A DNA stretch of 7,633 nt from a bacterium (GTDB lineage: Bacteria > Desulfobacterota > UBA8473): NCBI GenBank assembly GCA_009773075.1, contig WOUX01000045.1, forward strand, positions 1 through 7,633. The letters run 5' to 3'. Below, one piece after another: positions 1 to 5,141 of the stretch. Position 1 is the first letter of the stretch; each line of letters begins with the position of its first letter. Below the pieces are notes generated by a model. That model was not told the DNA's origin, made no database searches, and saw only the letters and a list, made by a program, of their open reading frames with translations. Both the position numbers and the translations under genes were made by a program.

Positions 1-5
1 ATTTA

Positions 6-452
6 ATGAGGACAATTCTTGGCAGTTTTAATATCAATTTAAGGACAAAGCTCCTTTTTATCTTTGTTTTTTTGTCCCTACTTACGATTTTGGCATTGTC
101 GGTTCTTTATGTTCAGGGGAAGAAAGATATGGTGCTGAAGTTGGGCAGCCATACCGAAGGAATTTCTGAGGCCATCAGGATGAGTGTAGAAAAACTAACC
201 CTGGAGGGAGACGATTCTGAGGTGCGTCTTCGTAGCTACATAAAGAAACTCCGGGGAAAGGGGATTAAGGAGGTCTCTATTATCAGTAACGCGGATGAAG
301 TGATAGCCAGCTCTGATCCCAAAAAACTGGGCACAAAGGTCAGTCCCCTGTCTGATAGTATGATAACAGAGGCAAGCCTCGATAAAAATTTCGGTAGGAG
401 AAGAACACCTGGGTTATATCCATATCAATACGGATTTAGAAGACTTCAATAA
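6..452 (+). CDS. Sensor histidine kinase, N-terminal part (frameshifted)
   Basis: This is the membrane and sensor portion of a two-component kinase whose reading frame is broken. A hydrophobic segment at about residues 14-37 is the first membrane helix. It is followed by an extracytoplasmic region with the motif VSIISNADEVIASSDPKKLG, typical of Cache/PAS-like sensor folds. The frame is convincing to about residue 129 (EASLDKN). After that it turns into an arginine-rich, unrelated tail and stops at 452. The natural continuation lies in the +1 frame, which is open from 367 and runs into the transmembrane, HAMP and kinase domains of the next entry. The ATG at 6 is a plausible start, but only five bases lie upstream, so no ribosome binding site can be judged. 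The ligand is unknown. As read, this product would be a sensor without a kinase. Confidence 0.8.
   Translation: MRTILGSFNINLRTKLLFIFVFLSLLTILALSVLYVQGKKDMVLKLGSHTEGISEAIRMSVEKLTLEGDDSEVRLRSYIKKLRGKGIKEVSIISNADEVIASSDPKKLGTKVSPLSDSMITEASLDKNFGRRRTPGLYPYQYGFRRLQ
381..396 (+). other. Frameshift site inside the histidine kinase gene
   Basis: Coding switches here from the frame starting at 6 (EASLDKN) to the +1 frame (SVGEEHLGY). The site contains a run of five A and three T. Deleting one base from this run makes AAT-TCG-GTA and joins the halves into a continuous sensor domain. The combined length of 1369 bases minus one is divisible by three (456 codons with stop). This fits a one-base insertion, either a real mutation or a homopolymer sequencing error. 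No recognisable programmed +1 signal is present. Confidence 0.8.
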
Positions 453-483
453 ACTCCTGAGGAAGAAGTATTATCAAAGAATA

Positions 484-1374
484 TTGGTGACTGCCCTGAT
501 CTTTGGCATTGGGATAGTATTGTCCTTTCTCCTATTCTGGAGATATACCAGACCTATTCAAGAGGTAGCTAAGGCTGCTCAAAGGATAACTGAAGGTAAT
601 CTTGAAGAGCTGCCCCCTACAAGACAGAGAGATGAAGTTGGTCTTTTGGTAGAAAACTTCAATAAGATGGTGAAACAGCTACGGGAAAGAAGGAAACTTG
701 AAGAGAGACTCAAGGAAGCCGAGAGGTTTTCTGCTATTGGGCAACTTGCCTCTGGGATTGCCCATGAAGTGAGAAATCCTCTGAATTTTATCAGCTTAAG
801 CATAGACCATATAAAAGATAAACTCTCTCCAAATGATGAGTTTCATTCCCTGGTTTCCAATATGAAAGGTGAAATCTCCCGTATAAGCAGGATGATAGAG
901 GATCTTCTGGATTATGGCAGACCTCTTAGACTGAATTTGAGGGAAACCGATCTGGTATTTTTACTGGAAGAGGTTCTAACTCTTACCAGAGAAAGGATCG
1001 ATGCCCAGGGAATAATGGTAAAAAACTCCTTTCCACTCAAATCCCCTTGCATGGTGGACATGGATAAGATAGAGACCTGTCTTATGAATATAATCGTGAA
1101 TGCCATTCAGGCAATGCCTTTAGGCGGAGAACTAACAATCAGGGTGTCTCAATCCGACCTTTTTATAGAAGTGGAGTTTGAGGATACCGGAGAAGGAATA
1201 AGACCCGAAGACCTGGAGAAGGTGTTTGAGCCGTATTTTACCACAAAAGAGCTAGGGATAGGATTGGGGCTGGCTATTACCAAACGGATCATTGAGGAAC
1301 ACAAAGGAGAAATTAGCATTAAAAGCCATCCTAATCAGGGGACTAAAGTAAAGGTCAAACTAAGGAGGCAGTAA
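484..1374 (+). CDS. Sensor histidine kinase, HAMP-HisKA-HATPase part (frameshifted)
   Basis: This is the catalytic half of the same kinase, of the NtrB/ZraS/AtoS type, which phosphorylates the response regulator that follows. In order it has the second membrane helix (residues 2-20), a HAMP linker (about 21-68, RYTRPIQEVAKAA), and the dimerisation domain with H-box HEVRNPL, whose phospho-accepting His is residue 94 (codon 763-765). The ATPase follows, with N-box NIIVNAIQAMP, G1 box DTGEGI, F-box FEPYFTTKE and G2 box GIGLGLAI. All catalytic boxes are intact. The TTG at 484 is only the first possible start codon and has no well-placed Shine-Dalgarno. The same frame is open back to 367 and encodes a convincing sensor end (GEEHLGYIHINTDLEDFN), so the true gene begins at 6. 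Removing one base restores 455 residues. The stop TAA overlaps the regulator's ATG by one base, indicating translational coupling. Confidence 0.85.
   Translation: MVTALIFGIGIVLSFLLFWRYTRPIQEVAKAAQRITEGNLEELPPTRQRDEVGLLVENFNKMVKQLRERRKLEERLKEAERFSAIGQLASGIAHEVRNPLNFISLSIDHIKDKLSPNDEFHSLVSNMKGEISRISRMIEDLLDYGRPLRLNLRETDLVFLLEEVLTLTRERIDAQGIMVKNSFPLKSPCMVDMDKIETCLMNIIVNAIQAMPLGGELTIRVSQSDLFIEVEFEDTGEGIRPEDLEKVFEPYFTTKELGIGLGLAITKRIIEEHKGEISIKSHPNQGTKVKVKLRRQ
1363..1369 (+). promoter_or_regulatory. Ribosome binding site of the response regulator
   Basis: AAGGAGG lies just before the overlapping stop/start, still within the last codons of the kinase. This places translation initiation of the regulator at the ATG at 1374 and supports coupled translation. 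Confidence 0.7.
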
Positions 1375-2801
1375 TGAAGGAAGGTGCGATCCTTGTAATA
1401 GAAGATGATAGATCTCAACTGGAAATCCTTAAACTCATCCTGAAAGAAGAAGGATACGAGGTAGAGACTGCTGCTACAGGTAGAGATGCATTGAGAATAT
1501 TCAGGGGAAGTCTTTGTTCGCTGGTTTTAACTGATCTGAAGCTCTCTGATATGGATGGGGTGGATCTAATGGAAAATCTCCTGAAGGAGTCCCCCCACTT
1601 AACGGTGATTATCATTACTGCCTTCGGGTCATTGAATTCTGCTGAAAAGGCAATGAAACTAGGGGCCTTTGACTATCTCTTTAAGCCGGTAGGTCGGGAT
1701 GAATTGCTATTCAGTATCAAAAAGGGTTTTGAGAAGGTGAGGCTGGTAAGGGAGAACCTCTTATTTAAACAGCAATTAGAAGAGAGATTCAGGTTTGACA
1801 ATATCATTGGAAGGCATGAGAAGATGCAAGAGGTTTTCAGGTTAATCCAGAAGGTAGCACCCAGTGATTCCACGGTCTTGATTACCGGTGAGAGTGGTAC
1901 AGGAAAGGAGTTAATAGCAAAGGCAATCCATTATAACAGTCCCAGAAAGGAAATGCCTTTCCAGGCGATAAACTGTGCGTCTATTCCGGAAACCCTTTTA
2001 GACTCGGAACTCTTTGGCTATGAAAAGGGCAGTTATACCGGTGCGTACAGGAGAAAAGAAGGTCTTTTTGAGGCATCACACAAAGGCACTCTTTTCCTGG
2101 ATGAAATTGGGGACCTCAGTCCCGGCATGCAGGCAAAGATACTGAGGGCACTTCAGGAAAAGGAGATAAGAAGACTAGGAGGTAGAGAAAGCATCAAGGT
2201 AGATGTACGGATAATAACGGCTACTAATAAGGACCTGGAAAAGGAAATAAAAGAAGGTAGGTTCAGAGCCGATCTCTATTACAGGTTAGATGTGGTCTCC
2301 GTATCCCTTCCTCCCTTAAGGGATAGGATTACCGATATACCGGCATTAGTGGAGTATTTTATTCATAAATTCAATCATTCCCTCAGGAGAGAAATTAAAG
2401 GAATTTCTAAGGATGCCCTTCGTTTATTGATGGAGTACAATTGGCCAGGCAACGTAAGAGAACTGGAATCTGCTATAGAAAGGGCAGTCCTCCTATCCGA
2501 AAGGGAGATTTTAGAGGTTAAAGATTTTTCAATAACGATACATCCCTGTTCTTACACTATGGGAAAGGTTGAACTGGACATCCCAGAAGAGGGGATATCT
2601 CTGGATGATCTGGAGAGGGATTTGATCGTTAAGGCTATGGAAAAATCTGATTTCGTCATTACTAAGGCAGCCAGGCTTTTGGGCTTAAGCTATAAAACCC
2701 TTTGGTACAGGATTAAGAAATTAGAGATAAAAGGAGATTTTCCCAAATGGGAAGGAAAGGTTTCCCAAATGGGGAAAATGGATTTTAGATTCAAAACTTA
2801 A
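1374..2801 (+). CDS. Sigma-54-dependent NtrC-family response regulator
   Basis: This is a cytoplasmic transcription activator that, when phosphorylated by the adjacent kinase, hydrolyses ATP to open sigma-54 RNA polymerase promoters. The receiver domain (about 1-120) has the acidic pair D11/D12, phosphoacceptor D54 (TDLKLSDMDG), T82 and K104 (FKP). The AAA+ domain (about 143-380) has Walker A GESGTGKE at 172-179, the sigma-54 contact loop as GSYTGA at 219-224 instead of the usual GAFTGA, Walker B GTLFLDEIGD at 238-247, and the arginine-finger region RADLYYRLDV. A Fis-type helix-turn-helix (ITKAARLLGLSYKTLWYRIKKL) lies near 428-450. About 25 residues follow it, and their codons contain two operator-like repeats. 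The order and length of 475 residues are normal for the ZraR/HydG/AtoC group. Arginine is encoded almost only by AGA/AGG. The likely target is the small exported protein downstream; other targets are unknown. Confidence 0.95.
   Translation: MKEGAILVIEDDRSQLEILKLILKEEGYEVETAATGRDALRIFRGSLCSLVLTDLKLSDMDGVDLMENLLKESPHLTVIIITAFGSLNSAEKAMKLGAFDYLFKPVGRDELLFSIKKGFEKVRLVRENLLFKQQLEERFRFDNIIGRHEKMQEVFRLIQKVAPSDSTVLITGESGTGKELIAKAIHYNSPRKEMPFQAINCASIPETLLDSELFGYEKGSYTGAYRRKEGLFEASHKGTLFLDEIGDLSPGMQAKILRALQEKEIRRLGGRESIKVDVRIITATNKDLEKEIKEGRFRADLYYRLDVVSVSLPPLRDRITDIPALVEYFIHKFNHSLRREIKGISKDALRLLMEYNWPGNVRELESAIERAVLLSEREILEVKDFSITIHPCSYTMGKVELDIPEEGISLDDLERDLIVKAMEKSDFVITKAARLLGLSYKTLWYRIKKLEIKGDFPKWEGKVSQMGKMDFRFKT
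2739..2775 (+). promoter_or_regulatory. Tandem enhancer (UAS) sites for the NtrC-type activator
   Basis: The 13-mer TTTCCCAAATGGG occurs at 2739-2751 and again at 2761-2773, a spacing of 22 bp or about two helical turns. Each copy is a dyad; the first is TTCCCA-AA-TGGGAA (2740-2753), and the second is nearly as symmetric. The copies are read in different codon frames (FPKWE versus SQMGK), so the repeat is not a by-product of repeated protein sequence. The dyad centres lie about 110 and 88 bp upstream of the predicted start of the sigma-54 promoter, the usual position for Fis-type activator binding. Binding by this particular regulator is inferred. Confidence 0.75.
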
Positions 2802-2811
2802 CTCATTGATT
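2799..2811 (-). promoter_or_regulatory. Putative IHF binding site
   Basis: On the minus strand AATCAATGAGTTA matches the IHF consensus WATCAANNNNTTR at every fixed position. It sits in an AT-rich stretch between the tandem operators and the -24/-12 promoter, centred about 50 bp upstream of the predicted transcription start. That is where IHF bends DNA in many sigma-54 promoters. It overlaps the regulator's stop codon. Occupancy is inferred. Confidence 0.6.
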
Positions 2812-2829
2812 TTCCTTCAATTTATAAAT

Positions 2830-2844
2830 AGGCATAAAAGTTGC
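2830..2844 (+). promoter_or_regulatory. Sigma-54 (-24/-12) promoter
   Basis: AGGCAT-N5-TTGC matches the consensus TGGCAC-N5-TTGC. The GG (2831-2832) and GC (2843-2844) dinucleotides are separated by exactly 10 bp, as sigma-54 requires. Transcription should start near 2856, leaving a leader of about 40 bases before the small exported protein. A TATAAT hexamer at 2861-2866 has no -35 element at a suitable distance, so a sigma-70 promoter here is less likely. Confidence 0.75.
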
Positions 2845-2877
2845 GTCTTATTCTACTTAATATAATACATTTATTAG

Positions 2878-2888
2878 AAAGGAGGTGA
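2878..2888 (+). promoter_or_regulatory. Very strong ribosome binding site
   Basis: AAAGGAGGTGA is almost fully complementary to the 3' end of 16S rRNA and lies six bases before the ATG at 2895. It fixes the start and predicts heavy translation once the promoter is active. Confidence 0.85.
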
Positions 2889-2894
2889 AGAAGA

Positions 2895-3224
2895 ATGAGA
2901 AAAATATCTTATGTTCTGGCACTTATTATCACCGTGGTATTTCTTGCTGGTGTCAGTTTCGCAGCAGAGGCAAAGAAAGAGGAGAAGAAAGCCCCAAAAG
3001 AGAAAGTAGTTGTGGCAAAGGGTGAGGTTACAAAAGTAGATGCCGCTACCATTACGATTAAAAAGGCTGGAAAGACTCCCGAGGAGATTACCCTCAATGT
3101 CGCTCCTGAGACTGTGATAAAGGTAGGTAAGGAAAAGAAAGCTCTGGCTGATATTAAAGTAGGCGATAAGGTAAAATGTAGTTACGTCAAAGATACGATG
3201 GCTGCCAAATCAATCTCCAAGTAA
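2895..3224 (+). CDS. Small exported DUF5666-like protein
   Basis: This 109-residue protein is predicted to be periplasmic. Residues 1-23 form a signal peptide (MRK, a hydrophobic core, then VSFA followed by AEA as a signal peptidase I site). Residues 25-37 are a lysine/glutamate-rich linker. Residues 38-109 look like a small all-beta domain of the DUF5666 type, with GEVTKVDAATITIKK, an ETVIKVG turn and DIKVGDKVKCSYV. There are no histidines and only one cysteine (C95), which argues against a ZraP- or CusF-like metal chaperone. It follows the regulator gene and carries a sigma-54 promoter, upstream operators and a strong ribosome binding site, so it is probably the main output of the two-component system. 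A strong terminator closes the unit. The biochemical function is not known; the family assignment rests on pattern only. Confidence 0.85.
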   Translation: MRKISYVLALIITVVFLAGVSFAAEAKKEEKKAPKEKVVVAKGEVTKVDAATITIKKAGKTPEEITLNVAPETVIKVGKEKKALADIKVGDKVKCSYVKDTMAAKSISK

Positions 3225-3244
3225 TATCTAATCTGTTAAAAATT

Positions 3245-3282
3245 AAAAGGCATGGGGCTTTGTATGACCATGCCTTTTTTTT
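3245..3282 (+). terminator. Rho-independent terminator
   Basis: The arms AAAAGGCATGG (3245-3255) and CCATGCCTTTT (3268-3278) pair perfectly over 11 bp around a 12-base loop and run into an eight-T tract. It ends the transcript of the small exported protein and separates the left block from the genes that follow. Confidence 0.95.
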
Positions 3283-3462
3283 ACCCATCATTTATATCCC
3301 CTAGTATATCCACAAGGCTGGGGACTCGAATACAGAGGAAAGCCACTAAAGGCTACCCACCGAAAAAAATACTATTCCCGCATAACAAGAGATCGCCATA
3401 TTTGTTCCAAATGAATATTTTTGTTGTGTAGGGATCGATTTTACGGTACTATATGTGATAGT
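3283..3462. other. Gene-free intergenic stretch with possible RNA structure
   Basis: I see no credible gene between the terminator and the lapA-like promoter. Within it, AGCC at 3341-3344 can pair either with GGCT upstream (3316-3319) or with GGCT downstream (3351-3354). The segment GGAAAGCCACTAAAGGCTA loosely recalls the second half of the GEMM/cyclic-di-GMP-I core, but the first half with its GNRA-capped stem is absent. No convincing promoter precedes it. The rest is AT-rich and featureless. Confidence 0.25.
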
Positions 3463-3471
3463 TGGTATAAT
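3463..3471 (+). promoter_or_regulatory. Extended -10 promoter upstream of the lapA-like gene
   Basis: TGGTATAAT combines a perfect TATAAT (3466-3471) with the TGn extension. No good -35 hexamer is present at 16-18 bp, which is common for extended -10 promoters. Transcription would start near 3478, about 45 bases before the lapA-like ATG. Confidence 0.5.
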
Positions 3472-3522
3472 ATCTCCAAAGTAAAACTCGGAAGCCCGAA
3501 CAAAAAAATCAGGTGGTGGCAA

Positions 3523-3720
3523 ATGAAAGCCAAAACCATAATCATTTTAGTTTTAGTCGCTCTCCTTGTGATCTTTCTTCTTCAAAATACTGAGGTCATT
3601 GAAGTACGGTTTCTATTCTGGCAGATATCGATGTCAAGAATCGTTCTGTTGTTTAGTACCCTTATAGTTGGTCTGATTACGGGCTGGTTCCTGAGTATCC
3701 TTACATCCAAAAAATCCTAG
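3523..3720 (+). CDS. LapA-domain (DUF1049) small inner-membrane protein
   Basis: This 65-residue membrane protein has two hydrophobic helices (about residues 5-20 and 36-58). Between them lies the family signature LLQNTEVIEVRFLFWQISMS, matching the LapA/YciS pattern of an N-terminal helix, an FxxQN motif and a short beta-like stretch. In enterobacteria LapA works with LapB in control of lipopolysaccharide synthesis. No LapB is visible here, and many bacteria carry stand-alone LapA-like proteins of unknown role. I chose the ATG at 3523, preceded by AGGTGG, over an in-frame start at 3421, because the 34 extra residues are not family-like and the predicted promoter lies inside that extension. 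It stands alone between a terminator and the glycosyltransferase pair. Whether it is cotranscribed with them is unclear; no terminator follows it. Confidence 0.8.
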   Translation: MKAKTIIILVLVALLVIFLLQNTEVIEVRFLFWQISMSRIVLLFSTLIVGLITGWFLSILTSKKS

Positions 3721-3836
3721 TCAGAGCCGAATGACCTTTTTACTCCCTCGATAACAATCACCGTTTGTATCTCCCACTAAAACTAGGCTGCCGAACCTAA
3801 GCATATTCTACCAAACCTTGGTGGATTACAACCGAG

Positions 3837-3844
3837 AAAGGAGG
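3837..3844 (+). promoter_or_regulatory. Ribosome binding site of the GT81 gene
   Basis: AAAGGAGG lies eight bases before the ATG at 3853 and fixes the start. About 130 bases separate lapA from this gene. They contain a small dyad, ACCAA-ACC-TTGGT at 3810-3822, but no clear promoter. Confidence 0.8.
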
Positions 3845-3852
3845 AAACTTTC

Positions 3853-5115
3853 ATGACAGATTTTCACCAGGAAGGAATAATCACCACCCTCCATGCGCTC
3901 TATGAGGTCTTTGACCGTGAGGAATATCTCATGGGGCTTGAACAGAAACTTGAGGAGTATTCACGCCATATCAGAATCAGCCTTCTTCTTCCGTGTCTTT
4001 ATTCTGAGATGCTGAATCCCCAGGTTCTTGACCTAATAGTGGATGAAATCCAGAAAGTTCGCTACCTCAACAGTGTGGTAGTGGCTCTGGGAGGTGCCAT
4101 AGAGGAAAGCAAATTCAAAGAGGCAAAAGAATACTTTGGACGACTTATTACACCTGAGAGGGATGTCAAAATCATCTGGGTCGATGGTCTGCGTATTCAA
4201 AATATACTAAGTGATATCAGTGAAAGAAAAATCCCTACCGGTGTCCAGGGGAAAGGACAGTCAGTATGGCTTGCCCTGGGTTATCTCTTTGCCCGAGAGG
4301 ACAGCGATGTGATAGCCCTTCATGATTGTGATATTCTTACATATAACCGACTCCTTTTGGGAAGACTCATTGAACCCACAGTAAATCCTAACAACGACTT
4401 TGAGTTTTGCAAAGGATATTATCCCAGGATATCTCCGACAGAACGAACCATGAAAGGACGAGTCACGCGTCTCTTTGTGATACCCTTTGTGGATGTCATG
4501 AAACAGATTATGCACGACCAGGGGTACCACGCATTGGAATCTTTCTTCGCCTACCACCGGACCTTTAATTATCCCTTAGCCGGTGAGTTTAGTTTCACCG
4601 CGCGCCTGGCTCGAGGGATAAATATTGCCTACGATTGGGGACTCGAGGTAAGCACCCTCTCGGAGGTCTACCACAGGGTTATCCCTCGAAAAATCGCCCA
4701 GATTGATCTTATTTCCAATTACGAACACAAGCATCAGGCCCTCTCGCCTGACGACAGGACGAAAGGGCTTCACCGCATGGTAATAGATATCGCTAAATTT
4801 TATTTTAATTATATGCGCTCTAATGGAGTTGTCCTTGATGATGCGTTCGTGGAAATGGTGAGGCAAACCTATTATCAGAATGCCCTCAAATTCATTAAGC
4901 AATACAGCGACGATGCAGAAGTGAATGACCTGGTTTTTGATCGTCATGAAGAAGAGCTCACGGCATGGTATTTTCACGAATTCCTGTGGACTACATGGAA
5001 AGAGATAGGAGAAAAACGCGAGGATACACAAATCCCATCCTGGAACCGCGTCCTCTATAGTATTCCAGACATATATATTAAGCTTCTGAAAGCTGTGGAG
5101 GCTGACAATGCCTGA
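3853..5115 (+). CDS. gpgS: GT81 glycosyltransferase, glucosyl-3-phosphoglycerate synthase-like
   Basis: This is probably a cytoplasmic retaining glycosyltransferase that moves glucose from an NDP-glucose to 3-phosphoglycerate, the first step of glucosylglycerate synthesis. The GT-A core spans about residues 40-300. It shows GKGQSVWLAL at 133-142 (like GKGEALW in mycobacterial GpgS), a metal/nucleotide DCD at 158-160, KGYYPR at 187-192, GRVTRL at 202-207, PLAGEFS at 241-247, DWGLEVSTLSEV at 261-272 and IAQIDL at 281-286. H292, in EHKHQ, lines up with the catalytic-site histidine region of mycobacterial GpgS. At 420 residues it is longer than the actinobacterial enzymes, with extra N-terminal and helical C-terminal parts. 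No GpgP phosphatase is in the window. Mannosyl-3-phosphoglycerate synthase (GT55) is a less likely alternative. Arginine is mostly CGN, unlike the left block. The second glycosyltransferase gene follows after 26 bases (or 11 from an alternative start). Confidence 0.8.
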   Translation: MTDFHQEGIITTLHALYEVFDREEYLMGLEQKLEEYSRHIRISLLLPCLYSEMLNPQVLDLIVDEIQKVRYLNSVVVALGGAIEESKFKEAKEYFGRLITPERDVKIIWVDGLRIQNILSDISERKIPTGVQGKGQSVWLALGYLFAREDSDVIALHDCDILTYNRLLLGRLIEPTVNPNNDFEFCKGYYPRISPTERTMKGRVTRLFVIPFVDVMKQIMHDQGYHALESFFAYHRTFNYPLAGEFSFTARLARGINIAYDWGLEVSTLSEVYHRVIPRKIAQIDLISNYEHKHQALSPDDRTKGLHRMVIDIAKFYFNYMRSNGVVLDDAFVEMVRQTYYQNALKFIKQYSDDAEVNDLVFDRHEEELTAWYFHEFLWTTWKEIGEKREDTQIPSWNRVLYSIPDIYIKLLKAVEADNA

Positions 5116-5128
5116 AGTGGCAGGTCAT

Positions 5129-5133
5129 GGGAG
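5129..5133 (+). promoter_or_regulatory. Ribosome binding site deciding the GT5-like start
   Basis: GGGAG with eight bases to the ATG at 5142 favours that start over the in-frame ATG at 5127, which overlaps this motif and has only a poorly spaced AGG upstream. Confidence 0.5.
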
Positions 5134-5141
5134 TAGAGCAG

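Noticed and set aside
381..402. Programmed +1 ribosomal frameshift in the kinase gene, perhaps helped by AGG-AGA-AGA codons.
   Set aside because: AGA/AGG are the preferred arginine codons of this block, so they should not stall ribosomes, and no known shift-prone motif is present.
2861..2866. Perfect TATAAT as a sigma-70 promoter for the small exported protein.
   Set aside because: The nearest -35-like TTGCGT is only 14 bp away and is itself the -12 element of the sigma-54 promoter.
3279..3307. TTTACC and TAGTAT as a promoter for an RNA in the gap.
   Set aside because: Each matches only four of six consensus bases, with a 16-bp spacer and overlap with the terminator T-tract.
3421..3522. Longer lapA-like reading frame starting 34 codons earlier.
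   Set aside because: The extension contains the promoter-like TGGTATAAT, is not family-like, and the start at 3523 has its own binding site.
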